A stretch of 43,080 nt of DNA, from positions 1 through 43,080 of the forward strand of contig JAPPHF010000146.1 of assembly GCA_028821115.1 (NCBI GenBank), read 5' to 3'. Shown here in pieces: positions 1 through 7,350 of this stretch (the stretch's first letter is position 1; every line of letters begins with the position of its first letter). The notes under the pieces were generated by a model that had not been told where the DNA came from, did not search any database, and saw nothing but the letters and a program-made list of their open reading frames with translations. The DNA is from Deltaproteobacteria bacterium. Its GTDB lineage: Bacteria; Desulfobacterota; Binatia; UBA9968; JAJDTQ01. The translations under genes and the position numbers were made by a program.

Positions 1-467
1 AGTACTGGTTCGCCTCGGCCAGCGCGGTGGAGGTGGAGGTGGACCTGGAGACCGGGCGCCTGGAGGTGCTGCAGTTCCACGCCGCCGGCGACGCTGGCAC
101 CGCCATCAACCCCAAGTACTGCGAGCAGCAGCTCGTGGGGGCGGCCACCATGCACCTCGGGCTGACGCTGTTCGAGCAGATGGTTTTCCAGGACGGCCAG
201 CTTCTCAACGGGTCGCTGCTGGACTACCAGATCGCCTCCATCATGGACGTGCCCGCGGCCTGCCACCCCATCGTGGTGCAGGTGCCCCACAAGGACGGCC
301 CCTTCGGCGCCAAGGGCATCGGCGAGACCGGCGCCCTCACCGTGGCCGCGGCCGTGGCCAACGCGCTGGAGGACGCCGTGGGCGTGCGCGTGCGCGACAT
401 CCCGCTGACCGCGGAAAGGATCTACCAGGCGCTCAAGGAGGCGCCTTCCCCGTCATCCCGGGCTTGA
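1..467 (+). CDS. Molybdenum hydroxylase large subunit, C-terminal part (xanthine dehydrogenase/CoxL family), 5' truncated by window edge
   Basis: The reading frame is open from base 3; the GTG at 27 in the ORF track is not the start. The fragment is the end of the molybdopterin-cytosine-dinucleotide-binding subunit. It shows the family's GTAINP stretch and, near the end, FGAKGIGETG, which carries the glutamate that acts as active-site base in xanthine dehydrogenase-type enzymes. The family hydroxylates N-heterocycles, aldehydes or CO and passes electrons through the iron-sulfur subunit encoded just downstream. The substrate cannot be told from this fragment. The last residues (PSSRA) and the TGA stop lie inside a palindromic repeat, so the original C-terminus probably ended near the QALKEA stretch. 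The FAD subunit is not in the window and may lie upstream. Confidence 0.9.
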   Translation, partial: YWFASASAVEVEVDLETGRLEVLQFHAAGDAGTAINPKYCEQQLVGAATMHLGLTLFEQMVFQDGQLLNGSLLDYQIASIMDVPAACHPIVVQVPHKDGPFGAKGIGETGALTVAAAVANALEDAVGVRVRDIPLTAERIYQALKEAPSPSSRA

Positions 468-482
468 CCCGGGAACCAGGGG
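448..482. repeat. GTCAT-type palindromic repeat at the 3' end of the molybdenum hydroxylase gene
   Basis: Core palindrome CCCGGG-CTTGA-CCCGGG (457-473) lies between GTCAT and ACCAGG, with outer CCCC and GGGG arms. The loop contains the TGA stop of the upstream gene. It resembles the short dispersed GTCATtCC...CCAGG palindromes common in proteobacterial genomes. A related copy lies at 5351-5377. Confidence 0.6.
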
Positions 483-497
483 CGCGAAGCGAGGGCC

Positions 498-971
498 ATG
501 GAACGCTCAATCAGCCTGACAGTCAACGGGCAGCAACGGCAGCTCGAGGTCAACGACGCCGACACCCTGCTGGAGGTCCTGCGCGACGGGCTCAAGCTCT
601 GGAGCGTCCGGGAGTCCTGCGGCGTGGGCGCGTGCGGGAGCTGCACGGTCCTGCTGGACGGGAAACCGGTGAGCGCGTGCTTCCTGCTCGCGACGCGCCT
701 CGACGGCCGTTCGGTGGAGACCGTGGAAGGGCTGGAGAGCGACGAGGCTCTGCACCCGATCCAGCAGGCGTTCCTGGAGCACGACGCCGCCCAGTGCGGC
801 TACTGCACCCCGGGCTTCATCATGGCGACGAAGGCGTTGCTCGAAGAGCACGCGGACCCTGCAGACGACCAGATCCGCGACTACCTTTGCGGCAACCTGT
901 GCCGCTGCGGCGGCTACCCCAACATCATCCGCGCGGTCCGCGCCGCGGCCACGCGGATGAGCGAAGGTTGA
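498..971 (+). CDS. Molybdenum hydroxylase 2Fe-2S small subunit (CoxS/XdhC-like ferredoxin subunit)
   Basis: This 157-residue protein carries the two iron-sulfur clusters that take electrons from the molybdenum centre of the large subunit encoded just upstream. The N-terminal plant-ferredoxin-like domain has Cys41, Cys46, Cys49 and Cys61 (CGVGACGSC). The C-terminal four-helix domain has Cys100, Cys103, Cys135 and Cys137 (QCGYC and GNLCRCGGY), the complete set for two 2Fe-2S clusters. Length is normal for the family. The start is ATG 498, 30 bases after the large-subunit stop, with the palindromic repeat in the gap. Gene order large then small, without an adjacent FAD subunit, is seen in some two-subunit aldehyde or isoquinoline oxidoreductases, where cytochrome c can be the acceptor. 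Which acceptor is used here is not known. Confidence 0.95.
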   Translation: MERSISLTVNGQQRQLEVNDADTLLEVLRDGLKLWSVRESCGVGACGSCTVLLDGKPVSACFLLATRLDGRSVETVEGLESDEALHPIQQAFLEHDAAQCGYCTPGFIMATKALLEEHADPADDQIRDYLCGNLCRCGGYPNIIRAVRAAATRMSEG

Positions 972-979
972 CGAGGGCC

Positions 980-3169
980 ATGGACACCGCCCCGGACTCC
1001 GACCGTCTGGCAGCGCTCCTGAAGCCCCGGAACATCGCCCTGATCGGTGCGTCGGAGCGTGCCCCCCACGCGGCCGCGCTCATGCGGAACCTTTTCCGGT
1101 TCGGCTTTCCCCAGGATTGCATCTACCCGGTCAACCCGCGCTACGAGCAGCTCTTCGGTCTCCGGTGCTACCCGTCGGTGGGCGCGGTGCCGGAGGACGT
1201 GGACCTGGCGGTCATGGCGATACCGCGCGACGGCACCGTGCAGGTTATGAAGGAATGCGCCGCCAAGGGCGTGCGCGCCGTGCTCACCGTGGCCACGGGC
1301 TTCGGCGAGTTCGACGACAAGGGGCGGAAGTATCAGGCGGAGCTGTCCCGCATCGTGCGCGAGCACGGCATCGCGCTGGCCGGGCCCAACACCCTGGGCT
1401 ATCTGGCCCTCGAATGCGGCGCTGCGTTGTGGTCTTCGCCGCTCCCCGAACTCCTCACCACCGGACCGGTGAGCGCCGTGTTCAGCAGCGCCGGCCTGCT
1501 CAACCTCTTCCTCAACACGGCCGCCGACCGCTGCCTGGGGTTTCGCTACGCCATCGCCCCGGGCAACCAGGTGGGCGCGGGCTTCACCGATTACCTGCGG
1601 GCGGCGGTGGACGACGACGGCACTCGGGTCATCGTCGCCGTCATCGAGTCCATGAGCCGTCCCGAGGAGATGGCGGGGCTGCTGGACCTTGCGCGGGAGC
1701 GCGAGAAGGTGGTCATCGCGCTGAGGCTGGGACGCTCCCAAAAGGGCGGGCGCGCGGTCGCCTCCCACTCGGGCAACATGGCCACCTCCGGAGCGGTGTG
1801 GGACGGGCTGTTCCGGCAGAAGGGCGTCATCCCGGTGGACAACCTGGACCAGATGCTGGAAGTCACCGCCCTGGCCGTGGGCACACCGGAGCCCTACCGC
1901 CTGCCCGGGGCCGGCGGCGTCGGCATCGTCACGATCTCGGGCGGCGATTGCAGCTTTCTCGCCGATATCTGCGAGCGCAACGGCGTGGACCTGCCCGAGC
2001 CCGCCGGCGACACCTACGAGGCGTTGCGCCGCTACTTCGACAAGGAGGGCTTCAACGGCAACCCCCTGGACATCGAGGAACTGCACTGGGCGAACCGCGC
2101 CGGATATCTCGAATGCCTGGAAACCTTCATGCGGGACGACAACTTCGCGGTGGTCTGTTGCCGCCTGAACCTGCCCAAAAGCCCCAGCGACCGCCTGACG
2201 GATTTGTACCGGGAGTCGACGGCCGCGCTCCGGCGCGGCGGCAAGCCGTTCCTGTTCCTCTCCCGTGCGAGTGAGCAACTCGACCGCTCCTGGTTCGAGT
2301 TCTTCAACGAGCTGGGCGTGCCCTTGCTGCTGGAGTACGAGAAGTCGCTGCAGGCGGTGCGCGACGTCCTCGCGCTGTCGCGGCGGCGCACAAGCGTCGC
2401 GTCCGGCGTGGCAGCGGCGCCCGAGGGGAACACGGCGGAGACCGAGGCGCTCCGTCCGCTCCTCGCCGCCGGCGACGCCTCCCACGCCACGGTGCGGCGG
2501 CTGCTTCGGGCCTACGGCATCCCAACGGCCCCGGAGAGCCTGGTACGCTCCCGCGAGGAGGCGGCCGGAGCCGCCGCGGACATGGGATTCCCGGTGGCCC
2601 TGAAGGTCGAATCCGCGGACCTGCCCCACAAGACCGAGGCGGGAGGCGTGCGGCTCAACCTGACGAGCGTGGAAGAGGTGGGGCAGGCTTACGACCGGCT
2701 GCTGGAAAACGTGGGGAGGAATGCGCCGGATGCTCGCATCGACGGCGTGCTGGTGCAGAAGATGGTGGAAGGGGTGGCAGAGGTCATCGTCGGCACCTCG
2801 CGCACACCGGACCTGGGCGTCTGCCTCGTGTTTGGCCTGGGCGGCATCTACACCGAGGTGCTGAAGGACGTGTCGTTCCGGCTGCCGCCGCTGGGCCTTG
2901 AAGAGGCCCACGACATGATCCGGGAGATTCGCACCTACCCGCTGCTCACCGGTGCGCGCGGCCGGCCCGAGGCCGACGTCGCGGCCCTGGCGGAAGCCGT
3001 CGTGGCGCTGTCCCGGCTGGCGCTGGACTTTCGGGAGGAAGTAGACGAAATCGAATTCAATCCTCTGATGGTCCTGCCGGAGGGACAGGGGGTTCTGGCC
3101 GTGGACACGCTGGTCCGGCGCGCCGGTGCGCGGGAGCCCATGCCACGCCCAGCGCGCCGGGACGTGTAG
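980..3169 (+). CDS. Acyl-CoA synthetase, NDP-forming (fused alpha and beta domains; acetate-CoA ligase ADP-forming family)
   Basis: Predicted 729 residues. It converts an acyl-CoA plus NDP and phosphate to the acid, CoA and NTP, or the reverse. Domain order is: CoA-binding Rossmann domain (about 10-140, IALIGAS near the start), two succinyl-CoA-synthetase-like flavodoxin domains (about 150-470), then an ATP-grasp domain (about 490-715). His262 in ASHSGNMATSG is the expected phosphohistidine. The ATP-grasp part shows GFPVALKVES and DEIEFNPL, the latter a usual magnesium/nucleotide motif. The ORF track starts at 464, but that N-terminus overlaps the iron-sulfur gene and looks non-coding; ATG 980, eight bases after the small-subunit stop, begins the recognisable domain. 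The acid substrate is unknown. The TAG stop is the first part of a palindromic repeat. Confidence 0.9.
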   Translation: MDTAPDSDRLAALLKPRNIALIGASERAPHAAALMRNLFRFGFPQDCIYPVNPRYEQLFGLRCYPSVGAVPEDVDLAVMAIPRDGTVQVMKECAAKGVRAVLTVATGFGEFDDKGRKYQAELSRIVREHGIALAGPNTLGYLALECGAALWSSPLPELLTTGPVSAVFSSAGLLNLFLNTAADRCLGFRYAIAPGNQVGAGFTDYLRAAVDDDGTRVIVAVIESMSRPEEMAGLLDLAREREKVVIALRLGRSQKGGRAVASHSGNMATSGAVWDGLFRQKGVIPVDNLDQMLEVTALAVGTPEPYRLPGAGGVGIVTISGGDCSFLADICERNGVDLPEPAGDTYEALRRYFDKEGFNGNPLDIEELHWANRAGYLECLETFMRDDNFAVVCCRLNLPKSPSDRLTDLYRESTAALRRGGKPFLFLSRASEQLDRSWFEFFNELGVPLLLEYEKSLQAVRDVLALSRRRTSVASGVAAAPEGNTAETEALRPLLAAGDASHATVRRLLRAYGIPTAPESLVRSREEAAGAAADMGFPVALKVESADLPHKTEAGGVRLNLTSVEEVGQAYDRLLENVGRNAPDARIDGVLVQKMVEGVAEVIVGTSRTPDLGVCLVFGLGGIYTEVLKDVSFRLPPLGLEEAHDMIREIRTYPLLTGARGRPEADVAALAEAVVALSRLALDFREEVDEIEFNPLMVLPEGQGVLAVDTLVRRAGAREPMPRPARRDV

Positions 3170-3190
3170 GGGCGGGTCTCAAACCCGCCC
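3166..3190. repeat. GTAGGGGCGGGT...ACCCGCCC palindromic repeat
   Basis: Perfect 8-bp stem GGGCGGGT / ACCCGCCC with loop CTCAA (3170-3190), preceded by GTAG whose TAG is the stop codon of the acyl-CoA synthetase. It could form an RNA hairpin but has no T-tract. A degenerate copy lies at 17267-17286. This sequence type is a familiar dispersed repeat in many high-GC genomes. Confidence 0.6.
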
Positions 3191-3217
3191 GTGTACGCGC
3201 ATTCAAGGAGTACGATC

Positions 3218-4282
3218 ATGAAGATCACGGACATACAGCTCGAAGCTCTGGAGCTGCCGTACGAGAAGCCCCTCATCACCGCCACCAACCAATTCTACTC
3301 GTCCAACGGCTTTCTGGTGAGCGTGGAGTCGGAGTCGGGACACACCGGCTACGGTTACATCGACGTGTTTCCCCGGACGGGCGAGACCCCCGCTTCGGTC
3401 CGCTACGCCATCGATGAGATCATGCGGCCGCTCCTGGTGGGGCAACCCGTCGAGGAGTTGAACCGGCTGAACCAACTCATCAACTTCCGGATGGTGGACA
3501 ACCGGCGCGCCAAGGGCGGCGTGGACATGGCGCTGTACGACCTCTTGGGCAAGTGCTACGGCGCGCCCCTCTACGTGCTCTTGGGCGGGCTCGCGCGCGA
3601 GGAGATCACGGTCATCAAGATGGTGAGCGTGGGGTCGCCGATGGAGATGGCGCGGGAGTGCCGGGAGCTGGTGGGCCAGGGCTATCGCGCTCTCAAGCTC
3701 AAGGTCAGGGGCGAAGTGAGTCTGGACCTGGCGCGGATCACCGCGGTGCGCGATGCGGTAGGGCCGGACATCTACATCAAGGTGGACGCCAACGAGGCCT
3801 TCGATGCCAAATCCGCCATCCGCATGGCCGCGGGCATGGCCGAGCTGGGAGTGGCGGTGTTCGAGCAGCCGCTGTCACGGCATCACGACGTGGCGCTCGC
3901 CGAGGTGAAGAGTCAGTCGAGCATCAAGATCGAAGCCGATCAGTCGGCCGGCTCGGTGCATGATGCTTTCAGGCTCATCCGCGACAACGCCTGCGACTCC
4001 ATCAACACCGGCATCCTCAAGGCCGGCGGCGTGCAGCAGGCGCGCCAGATCACCGACATGTGCGCGCTCACCGGGACCGAGTGCGGCCTCAGCAACATCG
4101 CGGCGTGCATGGTGGGCGACGCGGCGCTGCTGCACTTGGCTCTCAGCTCGCCGGGGGTGTCCGAGTACTGCGAGATCGGCGAGTGCGAGGCCCTGACCGG
4201 TGACCCGTTCACCGGCATCAAGGTCGTGGACGGCAAGCTCGGCGTCCCGGAAGGCCCCGGCCTGGGCGTCACCCGGACCTGA
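3218..4282 (+). CDS. Mandelate racemase/muconate lactonizing enzyme family protein (enolase superfamily)
   Basis: Predicted 354 residues. Members abstract the proton alpha to a carboxylate and then racemise, epimerise, dehydrate or cycloisomerise. The capping domain spans about 1-120 and the TIM barrel about 130-350. Catalytic residues visible are the KxK motif Lys160-Leu-Lys162, metal ligands Asp190 (VDANEAF), Glu216 (FEQP) and Glu239 or Asp241 (EADQS), and the opposite-face Lys268 (GILKAGG). Two lysines on opposite faces fit the muconate cycloisomerase/dipeptide epimerase subgroup rather than mandelate racemase, which uses a His-Asp dyad. Start ATG 3218 is chosen over GTG 3191 because AAGGAG lies 8 bases upstream and the homologous region begins there. 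The next gene starts two bases after the stop, suggesting translational coupling. Confidence 0.92.
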   Translation: MKITDIQLEALELPYEKPLITATNQFYSSNGFLVSVESESGHTGYGYIDVFPRTGETPASVRYAIDEIMRPLLVGQPVEELNRLNQLINFRMVDNRRAKGGVDMALYDLLGKCYGAPLYVLLGGLAREEITVIKMVSVGSPMEMARECRELVGQGYRALKLKVRGEVSLDLARITAVRDAVGPDIYIKVDANEAFDAKSAIRMAAGMAELGVAVFEQPLSRHHDVALAEVKSQSSIKIEADQSAGSVHDAFRLIRDNACDSINTGILKAGGVQQARQITDMCALTGTECGLSNIAACMVGDAALLHLALSSPGVSEYCEIGECEALTGDPFTGIKVVDGKLGVPEGPGLGVTRT

Positions 4283-4284
4283 CC

Positions 4285-5319
4285 TTGGGTAACGGTGTAA
4301 CCATCCGCGGTTCGCTGCCCGGCGTCTGGCCGCGAGCGGAGGCCGGTCCCGGCTTCGCGCCGCGCTTCCCGTGGCTGGGCGGCGACCTGCAGACGCTGCG
4401 TTACTATTTCTTTCCCGCCAGCGAGGACCTGTCGGCTTGGCCACAGGAACGTCTGAGCCTCCCCGTTCCGGGCGGGGACGGCGACACGCTGCTTGCCGCT
4501 CTCCATCGCCCGCAGGGCGCCACGGAGCGGCCGTTGGTGATCCTGGTGCACGGCCTCACCGGCTGCGAGGGCAGCTCCTACATGTTCGAGACCACCCGCT
4601 CTTTCCTGCGGCTTGGATATCCCGTCATGCGCCTCAACCTTCGTGGCGCCGGGCCGTCGCGGACGACCTGCCGCCGGAGCTATTGCGGAGGCTCCGGAGA
4701 CAACGTCGAAGCGGCGCTGGCGGTCCTCGACATCGAGGAGGCGCGTCGCGGTATCGTCCTCGTGGGGTTCTCCCTCGGCGGCACCGTGATCCTGCACTAT
4801 CTGGCGCAGACTGTCCGGGCGGTCGCTCCCCTCTGCGCGATTACGGTTTCAACGCCCTTCGATCTCGGGGCGGTCATCCGCAGGCTGATGCAACCCCGCA
4901 ATACGCTCTACCACCGCTGGCTGCTGGCGCGTATGAAGGAGGCGGTCGTCGGCGGCGCCTCCGAGATCTCCCCGCCGCAACAGGCGGCCGTCCTGGCCGC
5001 CCGCAGCATCCGCGAGTTCGACAACGCTTTCACCGCCCCTCACCACGGTTTCGTGGACTGCGATGACTACTACGCGCGCTGCTCGGTCACCGGATTGCTC
5101 GACCGCATCGACACGCCGCTGCTGCTGCTACACGCCAGGAACGATCCCTGGATACCGGCCGATCCCTACGAGGACATCGCCGGCGATACACCACCCAACG
5201 TGATCCTGATGCTCACCGACAACGGCGGCCACGTGGGGTTCCACGACCGCCGTAACGTCACCCCCTGGTACAACACGGTTATCCAGGCGTACCTGGAACG
5301 CGTCCTTCCTCCCATGTGA
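4285..5319 (+). CDS. Alpha/beta hydrolase of the YheT/ABHD1-3 family
   Basis: Predicted 344 residues. The YheT-like fold is recognised from the N-terminal region FPWLGGDLQT, a variant of the family's P-W-x-G-H-LQT motif, and from LVHGLTGCEGSSYM. Catalytic triad candidates are Ser163 in GFSLGG, Asp in HARNDPWIP and His in NGGHVGF near the C-terminus. Family members are carboxylesterases or acyl-hydrolases of poorly defined substrate. Start TTG 4285 is inferred: it is the only start that keeps the conserved N-terminal block, and it lies two bases after the preceding TGA, so translation is likely coupled to the enolase-superfamily gene. With its neighbours it may process an ester or lactone intermediate, but this is conjecture. 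Confidence 0.85.
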   Translation: MGNGVTIRGSLPGVWPRAEAGPGFAPRFPWLGGDLQTLRYYFFPASEDLSAWPQERLSLPVPGGDGDTLLAALHRPQGATERPLVILVHGLTGCEGSSYMFETTRSFLRLGYPVMRLNLRGAGPSRTTCRRSYCGGSGDNVEAALAVLDIEEARRGIVLVGFSLGGTVILHYLAQTVRAVAPLCAITVSTPFDLGAVIRRLMQPRNTLYHRWLLARMKEAVVGGASEISPPQQAAVLAARSIREFDNAFTAPHHGFVDCDDYYARCSVTGLLDRIDTPLLLLHARNDPWIPADPYEDIAGDTPPNVILMLTDNGGHVGFHDRRNVTPWYNTVIQAYLERVLPPM

Positions 5320-5350
5320 AGACACGGACGGTTGTGCTTCGCGGGAGGAT

Positions 5351-5377
5351 GTCATGTCCGCGGAAGCGGGGTCCAGG
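5351..5377. repeat. GTCAT...TCCAGG palindromic repeat between convergent genes
   Basis: GTCATGTCCGCGGAAGCGGGG followed by TCCAGG. The core stem is CCGC-GGAA-GCGG. The flanks match the GTCAT...CCAGG frame of the repeat at 448-482. It lies between the convergent hydrolase and EamA transporter genes, where it could also help end transcription, but no T-tract is present. Confidence 0.45.
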
Positions 5378-5403
5378 AGGGACGAGACGAGGAAACCGAC
5401 ATA

Positions 5404-6267
5404 CTACCGGCTCAGAATGATCGAGATGGTGCCGGTCATGACCGCGAAGGTGCCGGTGACCGTGCGGGTGTTGATGCGCTCGAGGCCGCGCAGGAAGACC
5501 ACGGTCAGGATCAGGGTCCACAGGGGACTCGAGGCGACAATGGGAGACACCACCACGACGCGGCCGAGGCTCACGGCGATGAGCGACAGCAGCGAGCCGG
5601 CGGATTCGAAGAAGCCCGAAAGGATGAACGGGGGCACGGCGCTGCGGCTGAGCACGAACTGCTCGGTCCGGAGCCGGACCTGCACGTACGGACCCAACGA
5701 GACGAAGGACACGATGGCCAGGATAGCGGCGAAGTACAGCGGTTCGTTGGAGATGTCGAAGGCGATGCGCCTGATCGGGAAGGCGACGCCCGCGAACAGG
5801 GCCGCCAGGAGCGAGAAGATCCCCTCCCACCAGCGATAGCGCAAGCCCGATTCCGCCGGCTGCCAGGAGATCAATGCGATGCCGCCCACCACCAGAAGCG
5901 TCCCGGCGATGATCCCCAGACTGGCCTGCTCCCCAAGAAAGACGATGGCGATGACGGCGCTCCACAGCGGGTAGGTGTTGCGCAGGGGCTCGGCCCGTGC
6001 GGCCCCCAGCCGGTGAATGCCGGTCAACTGGAGAAGGCTCGTGGCGGTCTGCAGCACTCCCAGTCCGACGAACAGCAGCAACGGCGTCCATTCGACATGG
6101 GGAATCCCGCCCATCAGGAACACCCCGCTCCAGAAGACGACGGTGCGCAGGCAGAGCAGCACGCAGGCCGCGGTCAGCGGCGATGAGTGGTGCATCCCCA
6201 TGCGCGCGGTGATAGTGCCTCCGGAGTAGAGGATGGCGGCGGCGAGGGCGATGAATTCAGGACGCAT
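5404..6267 (-). CDS. EamA/DMT-family transporter
   Basis: Predicted 287-residue inner-membrane protein with about ten hydrophobic segments in two EamA-like halves. The first begins PEFIALAAAILYSGGTI and the second falls after the central RWWEGIFSLLAALFAG segment. The short LRNTYPLWSAVIAIVFLGE stretch at the end of the first half matches the DMT pattern of a helix followed by FLGE. The family exports or imports small metabolites such as amino acids and their analogues; substrate is not predictable. Start ATG 6267 is preferred over the track's start at 6363, because the extra 32 residues are not hydrophobic and look non-coding. It is convergent with the hydrolase gene and lies downstream of the antitoxin gene on the same strand. 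Confidence 0.88.
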   Translation of the reverse strand: MRPEFIALAAAILYSGGTITARMGMHHSSPLTAACVLLCLRTVVFWSGVFLMGGIPHVEWTPLLLFVGLGVLQTATSLLQLTGIHRLGAARAEPLRNTYPLWSAVIAIVFLGEQASLGIIAGTLLVVGGIALISWQPAESGLRYRWWEGIFSLLAALFAGVAFPIRRIAFDISNEPLYFAAILAIVSFVSLGPYVQVRLRTEQFVLSRSAVPPFILSGFFESAGSLLSLIAVSLGRVVVVSPIVASSPLWTLILTVVFLRGLERINTRTVTGTFAVMTGTISIILSR

Positions 6268-6423
6268 GGGGTGAAGCGAGCGGGTCAGGTACCGGCACGC
6301 GCCAACCATCGACGAGTTGATGGGACACGCATGTGTAAGCCATGGAGGCACACCCGCCTGCAAAGTGATGTGCCGCGGGTGAGAAAGCTCGTCCCCCGGC
6401 GGTCAGGCGGACACGATCACAGT

Positions 6424-6708
6424 TCAGTTGTCTGCCTGCACCAAGCCGACGGTCAGCCGTGTGCCGGTAGCTTCTGCGTAGCGACGCAAGGTGGCAAAGG
6501 AAGGTGACACCCTGCCGCCTTCCAGCCGCGCGATGGCGGACTGGGTCGTGCCGAGGCGTTGGGCGAGTTCCGCTTGCGTCAGCTTCGCTTCCGTGCGAGC
6601 ACGAACCAGTGCCTCGATCAGCTTGAACTCGTCATCGGCCCGCGCATATTCCTCCCGGAAGTCGGCGTCTTCCATGTAACGCTTCTTCAGGTCCTTCAGT
6701 TTCGTCAT
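6424..6708 (-). CDS. XRE-family helix-turn-helix antitoxin (HigA-like)
   Basis: Predicted 94 residues: an N-terminal helical part (TKLKDLKKRYMEDADFREEYARADDEF) and a C-terminal HTH_3 domain with AKLTQAELAQRLGTTQSAIARLEGG, followed by SPSFATLRRYAEATGTRL. This layout, with acidic helices before the HTH, is typical of HigA partners of Gp49-type HigB toxins. Start ATG 6708 overlaps the toxin remnant's stop as ATGA, the usual toxin-antitoxin coupling; the track's longer ORF is an out-of-frame reading of the toxin region. The antitoxin appears intact while the toxin has lost its N-terminal half, so it may now act as an orphan regulator or anti-addiction protein. Confidence 0.88.
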   Translation of the reverse strand: MTKLKDLKKRYMEDADFREEYARADDEFKLIEALVRARTEAKLTQAELAQRLGTTQSAIARLEGGRVSPSFATLRRYAEATGTRLTVGLVQADN

Positions 6709-6863
6709 GGCATCACCTGCCTCATACGTTCTCGGGCCGTCACGAGCGCCCGCCGTGGCGTCTTCCGCGACTTCTTCGCGAAGACGTGGAGAACAACCAC
6801 CCGCCGTTCCGTCGCCGTCACGTAGATCCCCCATAGTATAGCGCGTCTGCTATATTCCTTCAA
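6705..6863 (-). pseudogene. Truncated HigB/RelE-type (phage Gp49-like) toxin, N-terminal half missing
   Basis: This frame is absent from the ORF track because it is only 52 codons. From TTG 6863 it reads LKEYSRRAILWGIYV, then VVVLHVFAKKSRKTPRRAL, ending RQVMP. The segment V-L-H-x-F-x-K-K-x-x-K-T-P is the C-terminal signature of HigB toxins of the Gp49 family (RIL-F...LLHhFmKKTqKTP). Full-length members have about 90-115 residues, so roughly half is gone. Upstream the frame stays open only as an alternative reading of tctB's 3' end back to a stop at 6960, with no credible start and no toxin-like sequence. The stop overlaps the antitoxin ATG by ATGA. It is most likely a decayed toxin created when the tctB side was joined here. 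Confidence 0.75.
6837..6854. promoter_or_regulatory. TATAGC-N6-GCTATA palindrome in the toxin-antitoxin locus
   Basis: Perfect 6-bp inverted repeat TATAGC / GCTATA with a 6-base spacer, AT-rich in a GC-rich setting. It sits at the head of the toxin remnant, upstream of the antitoxin, where HigA-type autorepressor operators usually lie. Binding by the antitoxin is inferred, not shown. It also overlaps toxin codons. Confidence 0.4.
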
Positions 6864-6888
6864 GCCAAATTGTCGGGAACCCGAGGCC

Positions 6889-7350
6889 CTACAGCAGCGG
6901 CAGGATGGCGCCGAACAGCACGCCTTCGAACAGCGTCCGTTGCAGCACCAGCTCCAGGCTCACGTATACCAGCGCCCACACCGTCCCGGCAGCAACCGTG
7001 CACCGCGCCCAGGAGAGCCGGGCGAAGCTGCGCAGGAACAGCACCATGTAGATGGGGATGGTGAGCTGGAAGCCGATGAGGAGCACCAGCACGCAGAAGA
7101 CCCCGAGCCACGCCACCACGGGGGCGGCCTTGGCCCAGGGCGCCACCTCCACGGAGTCGTCCGGGGCCGCGCTCGGGTAGAGAAGCTCGCGGCCGAGGCA
7201 GAACAGGATGAACACCAGGGTCGGGATTCCCAGCACCAGCGGCACGAGCCCGCCCTGTCCATCGAAGCCGAAGGACGGGATGACCACCAGCAGCACCACC
7301 GCCAGGTAGAGCAGGTTGACGACCACATAGCTGTAGTTCACGCGGTTCAT
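6889..7350 (-). CDS. Tripartite tricarboxylate transporter TctB-family small membrane subunit
   Basis: Predicted 153 residues with four hydrophobic segments: NLLYLAVVLLVVIPSFGF, LVLGIPTLVFILFCL, VVAWLGVFCVLVLLIGFQL, and the C-terminal VLFGAILPLL region. Size and layout match the poorly conserved TctB subunit of TTT transporters. Start ATG 7350 overlaps the TctA stop by ATGA, so the two are translationally coupled; the track's 533-residue ORF is mostly antisense-frame shadow. With TctA it forms the membrane unit that receives substrate from the periplasmic TctC. The stop lies just upstream of the toxin remnant. Confidence 0.85.
   Translation of the reverse strand: MNRVNYSYVVVNLLYLAVVLLVVIPSFGFDGQGGLVPLVLGIPTLVFILFCLGRELLYPSAAPDDSVEVAPWAKAAPVVAWLGVFCVLVLLIGFQLTIPIYMVLFLRSFARLSWARCTVAAGTVWALVYVSLELVLQRTLFEGVLFGAILPLL

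Noticed and set aside
464-979. N-terminal 172 residues of the 901-residue ORF in the track
   Set aside because: They are the alternative frame of the 2Fe-2S gene. The acyl-CoA synthetase domain begins at ATG 980.
5332-6186. 284-residue plus-strand ORF opposite the EamA gene
   Set aside because: Gln/Asp/Gly-rich translation typical of antisense to a hydrophobic membrane protein gene.
6705-6863. Frameshifted full-length toxin extending into tctB
   Set aside because: Neither other minus-strand frame upstream shows HigB N-terminal sequence. The region is fully explained by the tctB C-terminus, so deletion rather than frameshift is favoured.
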